Shown: in pieces, positions 8,197 to 17,876 of the stretch
Numbering within the stretch: position 1 is the stretch's first letter
Layout of the letters: each line of letters starts with the position of its first letter
Translations under genes and position numbers: made by a program
Notes under the pieces: generated by a model
Databases searched by the model: none
Told to the model about the DNA's origin: nothing
Seen by the model: only the letters and a program-made list of their open reading frames with translations
Source of the DNA: Halomonas sp. DQ26W
GTDB lineage: Bacteria; Pseudomonadota; Gammaproteobacteria; Pseudomonadales; Halomonadaceae
Reading direction: 5' to 3'
DNA length: 63,640 nucleotides
NCBI RefSeq assembly: GCF_003339685.1
Contig: NZ_QPKI01000023.1
Coordinates: 1-63,640 of the forward strand

Positions 8197-9200
8197 CAGA
8201 TCACCTTACCCTTGAAGATGCCGGTGGGACGCCAAACCAGGATGGCCACCAGGATGAAGAAGGGCACCACGATCTTGTACTCGGTGCCGACGAAGGCGAG
8301 GTTACGGGGCAGTTCAAACCACTCCGGGAAGTAATGGGCGATGGGCCGCAGCAGCACCGCCCAGTTGAACACCGCCAGGGTCTCGGCGAAGCCAACCACG
8401 AAACCGCCGGCAATGGCGCCGTAGGGGTGGCCCACGCCGCCGACAATGGCCGCGGCGAAGATCGGCAGCAGCAGGAAGAAGCTGAGGTCGGGCTTGAAGG
8501 TCACGTCCAGCGACAGCAGGGTGCCGGCAATGGCCGCCAGGCCCCCAGCGATTACCCAGGTCACTGCCACGATGGTGTTGGTATTGATCCCCGAAGCGCG
8601 GGCCAGGTCCGGGTTGTCGGACATGGCACGCATCGCCTTGCCCAGCCGTGAGCGGTTGAGGAACAGGTGCAGCCCCACCACCGAGGCGATGGTTAGGATG
8701 AAGAGGATGACCTGCGGCTCGGTGATGATGACCGGGCGCGTGGCGAGTTCGAAGGGCAAGTCCAGCCGGTAGATCTCCTTGCGCTCGGCAATATACAGGC
8801 TCTGGGCACTGGTGCCGGCGAACAGGCGGATCAACCCCTGCAGAATCATGGTGACGCCAAGCGATGCGATGACCAGCACGATGGGCTTGACCCCATGGGC
8901 ACGCAGCGGCTTGTAGAACGCCTTGTCGATACCCACGGCCAGCAGCGCGGTGAGCGCCATGGCCAGCGGCAGCATGACCACTGCGGTGGGCAGGCCGACC
9001 ACGGCACCGGCCCCCGGGAAGGCCATGGTCAGCAGCAGCACCATGAAGGCGCCGAAGGTCATCATGTCGGCGTGGGCGAAGTGGGCGAAGCGCATGATAC
9101 TGAACACCAGCGTCACGCCGATGGCGCCGATGGCGTAGATCGAGCCGGTCACGCTGCCGGCGATCACCACGTTGTTGATGAAGAAAACCAGTTCATTCAC
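8196..9200 (-). CDS. livH: Branched-chain amino acid-type ABC transporter permease LivH
   Basis: The 334-residue integral membrane permease pairs with LivM to form the translocation path. It opens with INNVVIAGSVTGSIYAIGAIGVTLVFSI-type hydrophobic sequence and FAHADMMTFGAF, both characteristic of LivH. The C-terminal part has GGVGHPYGAIAGGFVVGFAET, the LivH signature region. It lies 22 bp downstream of livF and overlaps livM by 3 bp, in the order livG–livF–livH–livM on the minus strand. Confidence 0.9.
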   Translation of the reverse strand: MNELVFFINNVVIAGSVTGSIYAIGAIGVTLVFSIMRFAHFAHADMMTFGAFMVLLLTMAFPGAGAVVGLPTAVVMLPLAMALTALLAVGIDKAFYKPLRAHGVKPIVLVIASLGVTMILQGLIRLFAGTSAQSLYIAERKEIYRLDLPFELATRPVIITEPQVILFILTIASVVGLHLFLNRSRLGKAMRAMSDNPDLARASGINTNTIVAVTWVIAGGLAAIAGTLLSLDVTFKPDLSFFLLLPIFAAAIVGGVGHPYGAIAGGFVVGFAETLAVFNWAVLLRPIAHYFPEWFELPRNLAFVGTEYKIVVPFFILVAILVWRPTGIFKGKVI

Positions 9201-9222
9201 GTCATTATTCTCCAGGTACTGG

Positions 9223-9927
9223 CTAGCCGCCGAGGAAGCTCTTGGCGACTTCCGGGTCGGCTAGCAGCGCTGCGCCGGTATCGGTGAAACGATTCTGGCC
9301 GGCGGCCAGCACAAAGCCCTTGTCGGCGATAGCGAGTGCCTGCTTGGCGTTCTGCTCCACCATCAAGATGCCCACACCCGCGGCATTGATCTCTTTCACC
9401 CGTTCGAAGATCTCGTTCATGTAGAGCGGGGAGAGGCCGGCGGTGGGTTCGTCGAGCAGCAGCACATCGGGTTCTGCCATCAGCGCCCGGCCCATGGCCA
9501 CCATCTGGCGTTGGCCGCCGGAGAGCTCGCCGGCGGGCTGATGGCGCTTTTCATGGAGCGGCGGAAAGAAGCCGTAGACCTTGTCGAGCATGCGCTTGAC
9601 GTTGTTAGGCTTGAGGAAGGCCCCCATCTCCAGGTTTTCCTTGACCGTGAGGCTGGGGAAGACATTCTTCTCCTGAGGGATGAACCCCATGCCCTTCTGT
9701 ACCAACTTATTGGGAGGCAGGTTATGGATCGGCTCGCCGCGCAGCAGGATCTCGCCCTGGTTGACGGTGAGCAGGCCGAATATGGCCTTGAGCATGGTCG
9801 ACTTGCCGGCGCCGTTGGGGCCGACGATCACACCGATCTCGTTGGCCTCGATGGTCATGTTCACCCCGTTGAGGATGTTCATGCCGCCGTAGCCGCCGTG
9901 CACATCGCGTGCTTCGAGTAGTGGCAT
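9223..9927 (-). CDS. livF: ABC transporter ATP-binding protein LivF
   Basis: The 234-residue ATPase has a Walker A GPNGAGKST near residue 38, signature LSGGQRQMVAMGRAL near 134, Walker B VLLLDEPTAGLSP and the switch histidine region replaced by EQN (ILMVEQNAKQAL), which is the usual LivF form. It energises the importer with LivG. The order livG, livF, livH, livM differs from E. coli but is common in other proteobacteria. Confidence 0.92.
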   Translation of the reverse strand: MPLLEARDVHGGYGGMNILNGVNMTIEANEIGVIVGPNGAGKSTMLKAIFGLLTVNQGEILLRGEPIHNLPPNKLVQKGMGFIPQEKNVFPSLTVKENLEMGAFLKPNNVKRMLDKVYGFFPPLHEKRHQPAGELSGGQRQMVAMGRALMAEPDVLLLDEPTAGLSPLYMNEIFERVKEINAAGVGILMVEQNAKQALAIADKGFVLAAGQNRFTDTGAALLADPEVAKSFLGG

Positions 9928-10014
9928 CTTGGATTCTCTGCGCTAGTCGTTACTGTTCTTCTCTTGACCCGTCTGGGCAGGGCAGTGGTTCAGGCGCCGC
10001 TGGTGTCGGCGCCA

Positions 10015-10785
10015 TCAGGCGACGTTGGAACCAAAGTAGGCCTCGATCACCTGTGGGTTGTTCTGGATTTCTTCGATGGTGCCTTTAACCATCACGCTGC
10101 CCTGGGCGAGCACGATCACCGGGTCGCAGAGCCGGGCGATCATGTCCATGTCGTGCTCGATGACCAGGAAGGTGTAGCCCATCTCGCGGTTGAGGCGCTC
10201 GATATTGGTCACCAGGTCGCCGAGCAGGGTGCGGTTGACCCCGGCGGCGATCTCGTCGAGCAGCACGACTCGGGCATTGGTCATCATGGTGCGGCCGAGC
10301 TCGAGGAGCTTCTTCTGGCCTCCAGAGAGGTTGCCGGCCAGCTCGTTGCGTACGTGGTGCAGGCCGACGAAGTCGATCACCTCCAGGGCACGGCGGCGCA
10401 CCTCGGCTTCTTCGCTGCGCACCATTCCGGGCTTCAGCCAGGCGCTGAAGAGGCTTTCGCCGGCTTGGCGCGGTGGCACCATCATCAGATTCTCCAGTGC
10501 GGTCATCTGGGAGAACTCGTGGGCGATCTGGAAGGTGCGCAGCAGCCCCTTGTGGAACAGTTCGTTGGCCGGACGGTTGGTGATGTCCTCGCCATCTAGC
10601 AGGACCTGGCCGCTGTCCAGCGGCAGGGCGCCGGCAATGATATTGAACAGGGTGGACTTGCCGGCCCCGTTGGGGCCGATCAGCCCGGTGATGGAGCCTT
10701 CCTCCACCTGGATGGAGCAGTCGTTGATGACCTTCAGGCCACCGAAGGCCTTGTTGACGTGCCTGACGTCGATGATGGCTGGCAT
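10015..10785 (-). CDS. livG: ABC transporter ATP-binding protein LivG
   Basis: The 256-residue ATPase contains Walker A GPNGAGKST near residue 36, signature LSGGQKKLLELGRTM and Walker B VVLLDEIAAGVN, where LivG proteins normally read DEPAAGLN; Ile replaces the usual Pro. The switch histidine is present in VIEHDMD. It is the first gene of the liv operon and follows the NSS symporter gene on the same strand after a 136-bp gap that contains two hairpins, so it probably has its own promoter or partial readthrough. Confidence 0.9.
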   Translation of the reverse strand: MPAIIDVRHVNKAFGGLKVINDCSIQVEEGSITGLIGPNGAGKSTLFNIIAGALPLDSGQVLLDGEDITNRPANELFHKGLLRTFQIAHEFSQMTALENLMMVPPRQAGESLFSAWLKPGMVRSEEAEVRRRALEVIDFVGLHHVRNELAGNLSGGQKKLLELGRTMMTNARVVLLDEIAAGVNRTLLGDLVTNIERLNREMGYTFLVIEHDMDMIARLCDPVIVLAQGSVMVKGTIEEIQNNPQVIEAYFGSNVA

Positions 10786-10842
10786 GTTGGTTCCGCCCAG
10801 TTTTTCCGGAGTCCGATGGCTCCCGGAGTCTTGTTATGGTGC

Positions 10843-10873
10843 ACCGCAGTACCTGTCGGTACCTCCTTGCGGT
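10843..10873. other. Nested hairpin upstream of livG
   Basis: ACCGCA (10843–10848) pairs with TGCGGT (10868–10873) and, inside it, GTACC (10849–10853) pairs with GGTAC (10858–10862) around a TGTC loop. The element lies between the NSS gene stop and the livG start and may be an attenuator, a processing site or an operator. Confidence 0.35.
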
Positions 10874-10889
10874 GACACACTGGATTGTG

Positions 10890-10918
10890 AGGCCGCCGCA
10901 CGGGGGCGGCGGCGGCCT
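10890..10918 (-). terminator. GC-rich hairpin after the NSS symporter gene
   Basis: A perfect 10-bp stem AGGCCGCCGC/GCGGCGGCCT with a 9-nt loop begins 3 bp after the stop of the symporter gene on the minus strand. There is no U tract, so termination may be partial. Confidence 0.5.
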
Positions 10919-10921
10919 GCG

Positions 10922-12367
10922 TTACGACTCCTGGTTGCTGCTGACCAGGAAGGTGCGTCCGGCAGCAAAGGCGCCGACGATCACCAGGGCGCCCACGGTG
11001 GGAATCAGGTAGCCCTCGATCTGCGGAATGCTGCGCAGGAAGACGAAGGCCACTGCTGCTGGCGCCACGAAGCGCACCAGGAAGCGCCAGATAGTGAACC
11101 ATGTCTCGCTGGTGCGCATCTCCTTCATGACCTCGGAGTGGGTCAATGCCCAGCCGGTAAAAAGCGCGATCAGCAGCCCGCCCAGCGGCATGAAGATATT
11201 GGTCAGCAGTTCGATGAAGTCGAAGGCGCTGCGGCCGAACAGGGTGTGGAAGATCGTACCCTCGGCGTAGATATTGAAGCTCACCACGGTGAGTAGCCCC
11301 AGGGCCCAGCTTGCCGTCACCATGCCGAACACCGCCTGGGGGCGGGTCAGGTCGAAGCGCTCCACCAGGAAGGCGGCCACTGGCTCGATCAACGAAATCG
11401 AGGAACTGACCGCCGCGCCCAGCACGAGAATGAAAAAGACCCCGCCGACCAGGGCGCCGAACGGCATCTCGGCGAACGCCAGTGGCAGTGACACGAACAT
11501 CAGCCCGGGGCCGGCGGCGGCATCGAGGCCGGCGCCGAACACCAGCGAGAAGATGGCAAGGCCGGCAATCATGGCCACGGCGGTATCGACGATGGCGATG
11601 GCAAAGGCGGTGCGGGTCAGCGACACCTCGCTGGACATGTAGGCGCCATAGGCCATGATCGCGCCCATGCCGAGGCTCAGGGTGAAGAACGACTGCCCCA
11701 TCGCCTGTAGCCAGCCTTCGAGGCTCAGGGCGCCGATATCGAAGGTGAACAGGAAGCCGACCGCTGCGCCGAAGTCGCCATTGGCGATTCCGTAGCCAAG
11801 CACCACCAGCAGGATCACAAACAGCGACGGCATCATGATGCGCAAGCCGTTTTCAAGGCCCTTGTGGATACCCATGCCGACAATCAGCCCAGAGGCAATG
11901 ATGAACAGGGTGTGATAGAGGGTGAGCAGCCCTGGGGAGGCAAGCAATGCGTCGAAACTGGCACCGATGGTATCGGCGTCGGCACCGGCCAGCGAGCCGG
12001 TAAACATCTGTCCGGTATAGTGAAATGCCCAGCCGGCGATGACCGAATAGAAGCTCAGGATCAGGAAGGCCGAGGCCGCTCCCAGCCAGCCGATGCACTC
12101 CCAGGCCCGCGAAGTGTTGTGCGTTCGGGTCAGGTGACGCATTCCCATGATGGGGCTGCGGCGGCTGGCCCGGCCGAGCATGGTCTCGCCGATCAGGATA
12201 GGTATGCCGACGGCGAAGATGGTCAGCGCATAAACGAGGATGAAAGCCCCGCCGCCGTTCTCGCCGGCTAGGTAGGGAAAGCGCCACAGGTTGCCGAGAC
12301 CTACTGCCGAGCCGACCGCAGCCAGCAGAAAGGTGCCCTTGTGTGTCCAGACGTTGTGCGTGCTCAT
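10922..12367 (-). CDS. Sodium-dependent transporter, NSS (SNF) family
   Basis: The 481-residue inner-membrane protein belongs to the neurotransmitter:sodium symporter family and would couple Na+ entry to uptake of an amino acid or related solute, fitting a halophile. TM1 carries AAVGSAVGLGNLWRFPYLAGENGGGAF, the sodium- and substrate-binding signature. About twelve hydrophobic segments are visible. ATG 12367 (MSTHNVWTHKGTFLL) was chosen over the upstream in-frame start at 12460, which would add 31 residues absent from the family. A second NSS gene lies at 51337–52677. Confidence 0.9.
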   Translation of the reverse strand: MSTHNVWTHKGTFLLAAVGSAVGLGNLWRFPYLAGENGGGAFILVYALTIFAVGIPILIGETMLGRASRRSPIMGMRHLTRTHNTSRAWECIGWLGAASAFLILSFYSVIAGWAFHYTGQMFTGSLAGADADTIGASFDALLASPGLLTLYHTLFIIASGLIVGMGIHKGLENGLRIMMPSLFVILLVVLGYGIANGDFGAAVGFLFTFDIGALSLEGWLQAMGQSFFTLSLGMGAIMAYGAYMSSEVSLTRTAFAIAIVDTAVAMIAGLAIFSLVFGAGLDAAAGPGLMFVSLPLAFAEMPFGALVGGVFFILVLGAAVSSSISLIEPVAAFLVERFDLTRPQAVFGMVTASWALGLLTVVSFNIYAEGTIFHTLFGRSAFDFIELLTNIFMPLGGLLIALFTGWALTHSEVMKEMRTSETWFTIWRFLVRFVAPAAVAFVFLRSIPQIEGYLIPTVGALVIVGAFAAGRTFLVSSNQES

Positions 12368-12540
12368 TGAGGTTCCGAGGATCGGGTCAGGGCCTTGTGG
12401 GCCGTCTATGGTTGCCGCCCGTGACCGTACCGGTAGATGGGATCCAAGCGGCGCGTACACTGTGCGACAGAACCCAGGGTTCTGGCCAGTGGTGTTGCGT
12501 TAAGGTTACGTTGGGGGCGACTGATGACGGGCGCCATCGA

Positions 12541-12867
12541 TCATGTAGGGTCATCGTCTTCATCGTCCTTGTCACCGCCGGTGGGTTCGAAGGCACGGCT
12601 TGCATCTGGCAGCCGCACGATATCGCCCTTGGCCAGCTTGCCGGCAAGCTGGCGCCGCTTGCCGGTGCCGGGGTTGATCAGTGCCACCACCTCACCGATG
12701 CTGGTACTGTCGACGTAGGCGTCGACCCGAATGCGCACCACTACGCCTTGGTAGCGGGCCGAGAGAATGTCGCCCGGACCGGGATCGGAGTATCCGATGG
12801 GGTTCTTTTCGTAGTGGCGCATGACACTGTCGGCACCGGGGTCGTCCCATTCCACGTGTTTGTGCAT
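12541..12867 (-). CDS. Hypothetical protein, acidic C-terminus
   Basis: The 108-residue soluble product begins MHKHVEWDDPGADS and ends in a strongly acidic tail (GGDKDDEDDDPT). I do not recognise the family. The middle section (GDILSARYQGVVVRIRVDAYVDS...) looks like a small beta-barrel with alternating hydrophobics, which is only an impression. ATG 12867 has AAGGAGAAACG just upstream, a strong ribosome-binding site, and is preferred over 12945. It is a single gene between the NSS symporter and bipA, all on the minus strand. Confidence 0.7.
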   Translation of the reverse strand: MHKHVEWDDPGADSVMRHYEKNPIGYSDPGPGDILSARYQGVVVRIRVDAYVDSTSIGEVVALINPGTGKRRQLAGKLAKGDIVRLPDASRAFEPTGGDKDDEDDDPT

Positions 12868-12991
12868 GATCGTTTCTCCTTGGGTGGTGTTTTTCTCCAA
12901 GGGTAGCCATGGCAGTGGAGAAGCACAGCACTCTAAGCAAATCACCTGTGAGATGCCATAACGACTGACACGTCGTTCGCACCATACGACG

Positions 12992-13015
12992 ACACCCGCC
13001 GATAAGGGCGGGTGT
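12992..13015. terminator. Hairpin terminator downstream of bipA
   Basis: ACACCCGCC (12992–13000) pairs with GGCGGGTGT (13007–13015) around a 6-nt loop, 22 bp past the bipA stop. The T-rich side (TGTTTGCC) is on the plus strand, so the U tract for bipA itself is poor; the hairpin still sits where a bipA terminator is expected. Confidence 0.6.
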
Positions 13016-13037
13016 TGTTTGCCTGGAGCAGTACAGC

Positions 13038-14885
13038 TTACTTCTTGGCGCGCTTGCGCTCGTTTTCCTTGAGGAACTTCTTGCGCAGGCGGATATGGTT
13101 GGGCGTGATCTCGACCAGTTCGTCGGAGTCGAGGAACTCGATGGCCTGCTCGAGCGAGAACTTCACCGGCGGGGTCAGGACAATGTTCTCGTCATTGCCG
13201 GTGGAGCGCATGTTGTCGAGCTTCTTGCCCTTGGTGGGGTTGACCACCATGTCGCTGGCGCGGTTGTTGATGCCGACCAGCATGCCCTCGTAGACCTCGG
13301 TGGCGTGGTCGATGATCAGCTTGCCACGCTCCTGCAGGGCATAGAGCGCGTAGGCCAGGGCCTTGCCGTCGACCATGGAGACCAGCACGCCATTGCGCCG
13401 CTCGATGGAGGCATCGGGCTTCAGCGGGCCGTAGTGGTCGAAACGGCTGGTGAGGATGCCGGTGCCCGAGGTCAGGGTCAGGAACTGGCCGCGAAAGCCG
13501 ATCAGGCCGCGGGCCGGGATCATGAAGTCCAGGCGCACACGGCCCTTGCCGTCGGGGTTCATGTTGGTCAGCTCGCCCTTGCGGTAGCCAAGCTCCTCCA
13601 TGACGGCGCCCTGGTGCTGCTCCTCGCAGTCGATGATCACCTCTTCGTACGGCTCCTGCTTGACGCCGTCGATCTCCTTGATGATCACCTCGGGGCGGCC
13701 AACTGCCAGCTCGAAGCCCTCGCGACGCATGGTCTCGATCAGCACCGAGAGGTGCAGCTCGCCGCGACCGGAGACCTTGAATTTCTCGGGGGTCTCGCCC
13801 AGCTCGACGCGCAGCGCCACGTTGTGGATCAGCTCCTGGTCGAGACGCTCCTTGATGTTGCGGCTGGTGACGTACTTGCCGTCACGGCCGGCGAAGGGCG
13901 AGTCGTTGACCTGGAAGGTCATGGAGACCGTGGGCTCGTCCACCGACAGCGGCGGCAGGGCTTCGACGGTGGCCTGGTCGCACAGGGTGTCGGAGATCGA
14001 CAGGTTGTCGATGCCGGTGATGCAGACGATATCGCCGGCATCGGCCTGCTCGGTCTGTACGCGCTCCAGGCCCATGTGGGTCATCACCTGGCCGATCTTG
14101 CCTTTGCGGGTGGTGCCGTCGGTGCTGATCACGGTGATCTGCTGGTTGGGACGCACGCTGCCGCGCTTGATGCGCCCCAGGCCGATGACGCCGACATAGC
14201 TGTTGTAGTCGAGCGCCGAGATCTGCATCTGGAATGGGCCGTCGAGCTCGACCTTGGGCGGTTCGACGATGTCGACGATGGACTGCAGCATCGGCGTCAT
14301 GTCGTCAGCCAGTTCTTCCGGGTCCAGGCCGGCGATGCCGTTGAGCGCCGAGCAGTAGATAATCGGGAAGTCGAGCTGCTCATCGGTGGCGCCAAGGTTG
14401 TCGAACAGGTCGAAGATCTGGTCAATGACCCAGTCGGGACGCGCGCCGGGGCGGTCGATCTTGTTGACCACCACGATCGGCTTGAGGCCCTGGGCGAAGG
14501 CCTTCTGGGTCACGAAGCGGGTCTGGGGCATGGGGCCGTCGACAGCATCCACCAGCAGCAGCACCGAGTCGACCATGGACATGACGCGCTCGACCTCGCC
14601 ACCGAAGTCGGCGTGTCCTGGCGTGTCCACGATATTGATGTGGTAGACCTGGTCGGCATCGGGTGCCTGCCAGCGAATTGCGGTGTTCTTGGCCAGGATG
14701 GTGATGCCGCGTTCCTTTTCCTGGTCGTTGGAATCCATGACGCGCTCTTGCCCCTCGGCCTTGCGGTCCAGCGTGCCGGACTGGCTGAGGAGCTTGTCGA
14801 CCAGGGTGGTTTTGCCATGGTCGACGTGGGCAATAATGGCGATATTACGAAGGCTCTCGATCTGAGAGGGAACGGCTGTGCTCAT
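13038..14885 (-). CDS. bipA: Translational GTPase BipA/TypA
   Basis: The 615-residue ribosome-associated GTPase acts in 50S assembly and stress or low-temperature responses. The G1 motif [10 protein letters not shown] is at residues 19–28, followed by [10 protein letters not shown] (switch I), [12 protein letters not shown] (G3) and VNKIDR (G4). The C-terminus has the BipA-specific domain ([29 protein letters not shown]). The ATG at 14885 is chosen because the upstream in-frame extension to 15119 is not family-like and would lengthen the protein by 78 residues. The antisense strand is also open for 615 codons, a GC-rich coding artefact. Confidence 0.97.
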   Translation of the reverse strand: MSTAVPSQIESLRNIAIIAHVDHGKTTLVDKLLSQSGTLDRKAEGQERVMDSNDQEKERGITILAKNTAIRWQAPDADQVYHINIVDTPGHADFGGEVERVMSMVDSVLLLVDAVDGPMPQTRFVTQKAFAQGLKPIVVVNKIDRPGARPDWVIDQIFDLFDNLGATDEQLDFPIIYCSALNGIAGLDPEELADDMTPMLQSIVDIVEPPKVELDGPFQMQISALDYNSYVGVIGLGRIKRGSVRPNQQITVISTDGTTRKGKIGQVMTHMGLERVQTEQADAGDIVCITGIDNLSISDTLCDQATVEALPPLSVDEPTVSMTFQVNDSPFAGRDGKYVTSRNIKERLDQELIHNVALRVELGETPEKFKVSGRGELHLSVLIETMRREGFELAVGRPEVIIKEIDGVKQEPYEEVIIDCEEQHQGAVMEELGYRKGELTNMNPDGKGRVRLDFMIPARGLIGFRGQFLTLTSGTGILTSRFDHYGPLKPDASIERRNGVLVSMVDGKALAYALYALQERGKLIIDHATEVYEGMLVGINNRASDMVVNPTKGKKLDNMRSTGNDENIVLTPPVKFSLEQAIEFLDSDELVEITPNHIRLRKKFLKENERKRAKK

Positions 14886-15253
14886 AGGTTGTGGCTCGTC
14901 ATCATCTACGCACCTATGTACACATATGAAAAAGTACCCTAGGCGCGGGGGTAGGGAGAGTGGAGGCGCATTGTACAGACTAGGAAGGTAGGCGAATAGC
15001 AGAACCTCAGCATTGCGCCGTGGTTGTAGGCGCTTCTCAGCTTGCTGCAGGGCCGAGACCTCCTTGCGGGTGATTCCGCGCTGCCTGTTCTGCTGGTGTC
15101 CAGCGGATGAAATTAGCAAGATCGGTGCGATAAAAACCAGTCTGGCTACTTTTCGATGCTTTTGTACACTCTAAGCATACGTTTATTGACAATATTTTTC
15201 TTTCCGCGCCCGGCAAGTTCGTACCTACGCTTGTCGTCAAGGAGACGGCGGCC
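14886..15253. other. Intergenic region between bipA and the GT-A-like gene
   Basis: This 368-bp divergent spacer holds no convincing gene. On the minus strand TACAAT (14970–14975) is a possible -10 box for bipA with no good -35. On the plus strand TTGACA (15186–15191) could be a -35 box for the downstream gene, but no matching -10 was found. The sequence becomes AT-rich near 15170–15205. Confidence 0.5.
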
Positions 15254-15793
15254 ATGTATGCGAGCAGTATTGTTTTCGATGCCCGCTCGTTCGGCGCCCA
15301 GCTACCACGCCATCTCGCCGCACTGCATCGTGTCATGCGCTACGGGGAGGGGAAGCATGAGTTGCTGGTGGTCGACGATACCGGCGATCGGCGCTTGCCA
15401 GGGCTGGCCTGTCGTTTCGGCGTCACCCTGGTGTCCTGTCGTTCTCACCCGCTGGGGGAGCGTCTCAACATTGCCGTGGCAGCCAGTCAGGGTGAATTGC
15501 TGCTCTTTCCCGGCCTGGCTCTGGACGGCTTCCACCGATGGCTGGCTAGCCAGTTCGCCGGCCTGGGCCGGCAGGAGTGGGATGCCGTGGTATTGCGGGC
15601 GCGACGGGAGAGCGTACTGTTGCGGCTGTTGAGTCGGCTGCACCGCACATCGCCTACCGACACCTTCTGTGTGACACACCGCTGGTTCGAGCGTATCGGC
15701 GGATTTGATCCCGCGCTGGAGCAAAGCGCCCTGCCCGAGCTGATCGAGCGGCTGCAAGCTTGCCAGGCTCGAGTATCGATAGAGAGCGCCTGA
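15254..15793 (+). CDS. Small GT-A-like glycosyltransferase-fold protein lacking a DXD motif
   Basis: The 179-residue protein looks like a shortened family 2 glycosyltransferase of the GT-A fold: HELLVVDDTGD (residues 35–45) matches the nucleotide-binding strand, LNIAVAASQGELLLFPG the region before the metal site, and FCVTHRWFERIGGFDP the acceptor-side motif. Where active enzymes read LFLDADT or similar, this one reads LLFPGLALDG, so the metal-binding DXD is missing. AAGGAGACGG just before the ATG is a strong ribosome-binding site, so it is probably expressed. It may be a pseudoenzyme or use another metal site. Neighbours bipA and glnA give no functional clue. Confidence 0.6.
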   Translation: MYASSIVFDARSFGAQLPRHLAALHRVMRYGEGKHELLVVDDTGDRRLPGLACRFGVTLVSCRSHPLGERLNIAVAASQGELLLFPGLALDGFHRWLASQFAGLGRQEWDAVVLRARRESVLLRLLSRLHRTSPTDTFCVTHRWFERIGGFDPALEQSALPELIERLQACQARVSIESA

Positions 15794-15932
15794 GCCCCCT
15801 CTCGCTGGACATGGCAGCGCTCACCGGGAGGCGGGCGCTGAGACAGGTTATCTGGCTCGAAACCAGGAGCAGCACGGGCAGAAGTAAGGTTTGCATTCAT
15901 ATAGTGCAAAAAGCGGCAAGTGAGCGCTATTT

Positions 15933-16065
15933 TGGTGCAAGAATGGCGCGTGCCGTCATTTCTGATGGCTCGACTTACATATCTGGTGCAAGAAAGGACG
16001 GGCGAGAGTGGGAAAAAACATCAATAAAACAATGCATTAAAAAAATATGGCTTGTGATGGTGCAA
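15933..16065 (+). promoter_or_regulatory. Three NtrC-like TGGTGCAA boxes upstream of glnA
   Basis: TGGTGCAA occurs at 15933–15940, 15984–15991 and 16058–16065, the first two extended identically by GAA. It matches half of the NtrC consensus (GCACCA...TGGTGC). Spacings of 51 and 74 bp are close to whole helical turns, as expected for enhancer-bound NtrC. They lie about 10–150 bp upstream of the sigma-54 promoter. Assignment to NtrC is inference from the half-site and context. Confidence 0.55.
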
Positions 16066-16068
16066 TGT

Positions 16069-16084
16069 TGGCATGCAGCCTGCA
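16069..16084 (+). promoter_or_regulatory. Candidate sigma-54 promoter of glnA
   Basis: TGGCATGCAGCCTGCA keeps the invariant GG and GC of the -24/-12 consensus (TGGCACG-N4-TTGCW) with correct spacing and two mismatches. Transcription would begin near 16095, leaving a leader of about 130 nt before glnA. Confidence 0.65.
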
Positions 16085-16227
16085 TTGGATTGCCCAGCTC
16101 CCATGCCCGTGCATGGTGATCGTGGGCACCAAGCTCACAGCGTGCTACAACATGCGTTGGGCCGAAACCAGCGCCAGTGGATCATCAGCCAACGAATCGA
16201 GCCATATTCGCTCTAATGGAGGACATA

Positions 16228-17634
16228 ATGTCTGCCAAGACTCTCGCCCTGATCGAAGAAAACGACGTGAAGTGGGTTGACCTGCGCTTCACCGATACTA
16301 TAGGCAAGGAGCAGCACGTCACCATTCCCGCGCGTGACGTGGACGACGAATTTTTCGAGAACGGCCAGATGTTCGATGGCTCCTCCATCTCCGGCTGGAA
16401 AGGCATCAACGAGTCGGACATGATTCTGCGTCCGGAAGACGGCACTGCCTTCCTTGATCCGTTCACCGAAGATGCCACCATCGTGCTGCGCTGCGATATC
16501 ATCGAGCCCGCCACCATGCAGGGCTACGAGCGAGACCCGCGCTCCATCGCCAAGCGCGCGGAAGCCTACTTGCAGTCCAGCGGCCTAGGCGACACCGCTT
16601 TCTTTGGTCCGGAGCCGGAATTCTTCATCTTCGACGAGGTCCACTGGAAGACCGATATCGAAGGGGCTATGTACAAGATTTCCTCGGAAGAGGGTGCCTG
16701 GTCCACCGACCGTCAGGTCGAGGGCGGCAACCTGGCACACCGTCCGCGGGTCAAGGGCGGCTACTTCCCGGTACCCCCGGTGGACAGCTTCCACGACATC
16801 CGTGGTGCCATGTGCAATACCCTGGAAGCGATCGGCCAGACCGTCGAAGTGCATCACCACGAGGTGGCCAACGCCGGCCAGAACGAGATCGGCGTCAAGT
16901 TCAACACCCTGGTGAAGAAGGCCGATGAGCTTCAGGAGATGAAGTACGTCGTGCACAACGTGGCTCACGCCTATGGCAAGACCGCGACCTTCATGCCCAA
17001 GCCGCTGGTTGGCGATAACGGCTCCGGCATGCACGTGCACCAGTCCTTCTGGAAGGATGGCGTTAACCAGTTCGCAGGCGACCAGTACGCCGGGCTGTCC
17101 GAGATGGCGATCTACTACATCGGCGGTATCATCAAGCACGCCCGTGCTCTGAACGCCTTCACCAACGCCTCGACCAACTCCTACAAGCGTCTGGTGCCGG
17201 GTTTCGAGGCGCCGGTGATGTTGGCCTATAGCGCTCGCAACCGCTCCGCTTCCATCCGTATTCCCTATACCGCCAGCCCCAAGGGCAAGCGCGTCGAGCT
17301 TCGCTTCCCGGACCCGACCGCCAACCCCTACCTGTGCTTCGCGGCGATGCTGATGGCCGGTATCGATGGCATCAAGAACAAGATCCATCCCGGTGATGCC
17401 ATGGACAAGAACCTGTACGACTTGCCGCCGGAAGAGGGCAAGTCCGTACCCACCGTGGCCAATAGCCTGGATCAGGCGCTGGAAGCGCTGGATGCCGATC
17501 GTGCCTTCCTCACGGAAGGTGGTGTCTTCACCGACGACATGATCGATGCCTACATCGAACTGAAGATGGAAGACGTGGAGCGTATCCGCATGAGTACGCA
17601 CCCGGTCGAGTTCGACATGTACTACAGCTGCTGA
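16228..17634 (+). CDS. glnA: Glutamine synthetase type I
   Basis: The 468-residue enzyme condenses glutamate and ammonia with ATP to form glutamine; it is a cytoplasmic dodecamer. Family blocks include [17 protein letters not shown] near residue 50, [11 protein letters not shown] near 128, GSGMHVHQS near 264 and NRSASIRIP near 336. Tyr397 in NLYDLPPEE is the conserved adenylylation site, so activity is likely controlled by GlnE. The ATG at 16228 has GGAGGA seven bases upstream, in preference to 16177. The upstream region has NtrC-like boxes and a sigma-54 promoter, and ntrBC follow within 1.1 kb, so nitrogen control is well supported. Confidence 0.98.
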   Translation: MSAKTLALIEENDVKWVDLRFTDTIGKEQHVTIPARDVDDEFFENGQMFDGSSISGWKGINESDMILRPEDGTAFLDPFTEDATIVLRCDIIEPATMQGYERDPRSIAKRAEAYLQSSGLGDTAFFGPEPEFFIFDEVHWKTDIEGAMYKISSEEGAWSTDRQVEGGNLAHRPRVKGGYFPVPPVDSFHDIRGAMCNTLEAIGQTVEVHHHEVANAGQNEIGVKFNTLVKKADELQEMKYVVHNVAHAYGKTATFMPKPLVGDNGSGMHVHQSFWKDGVNQFAGDQYAGLSEMAIYYIGGIIKHARALNAFTNASTNSYKRLVPGFEAPVMLAYSARNRSASIRIPYTASPKGKRVELRFPDPTANPYLCFAAMLMAGIDGIKNKIHPGDAMDKNLYDLPPEEGKSVPTVANSLDQALEALDADRAFLTEGGVFTDDMIDAYIELKMEDVERIRMSTHPVEFDMYYSC

Positions 17635-17751
17635 GGCACGCCGAGCCGCCCGACCCGTATCACTGGGTCGGGCCGCCCGGGGCGACTCGGGCGCGCTAGT
17701 GTCAGGCAGTCGTGTCAGGCAAGCGTGTCGGGAATCGTGTTCTGCAATCAC

Positions 17752-17781
17752 AGGGGCTCCGTCTTGGCGGAGCCCCTTTTT
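17752..17781 (+). terminator. Rho-independent terminator of glnA
   Basis: A 10-bp stem AGGGGCTCCG/CGGAGCCCCT with loop TCTTGG is followed by five Ts. A second hairpin without U tract (GCCCGACCC/GGGTCGGGC, 17648–17673) precedes it, immediately after the stop codon. Confidence 0.93.
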
Positions 17782-17876
17782 GTCGTACACTTGAACCAAT
17801 GGCTTGGCTTGATACGACAGGCCGCTGACCGTGACGCCCAAACGATGCGGGGCGCCGACGAAGGAGACCGATCCTC

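Noticed and set aside
13095..14942. A 615-codon ORF antisense to bipA, and similar long antisense ORFs (for example 61348–63225 antisense to dld)
   Set aside because: These are shadows produced by high-GC codon use opposite well-recognised genes; the translations are low-complexity and match no family.
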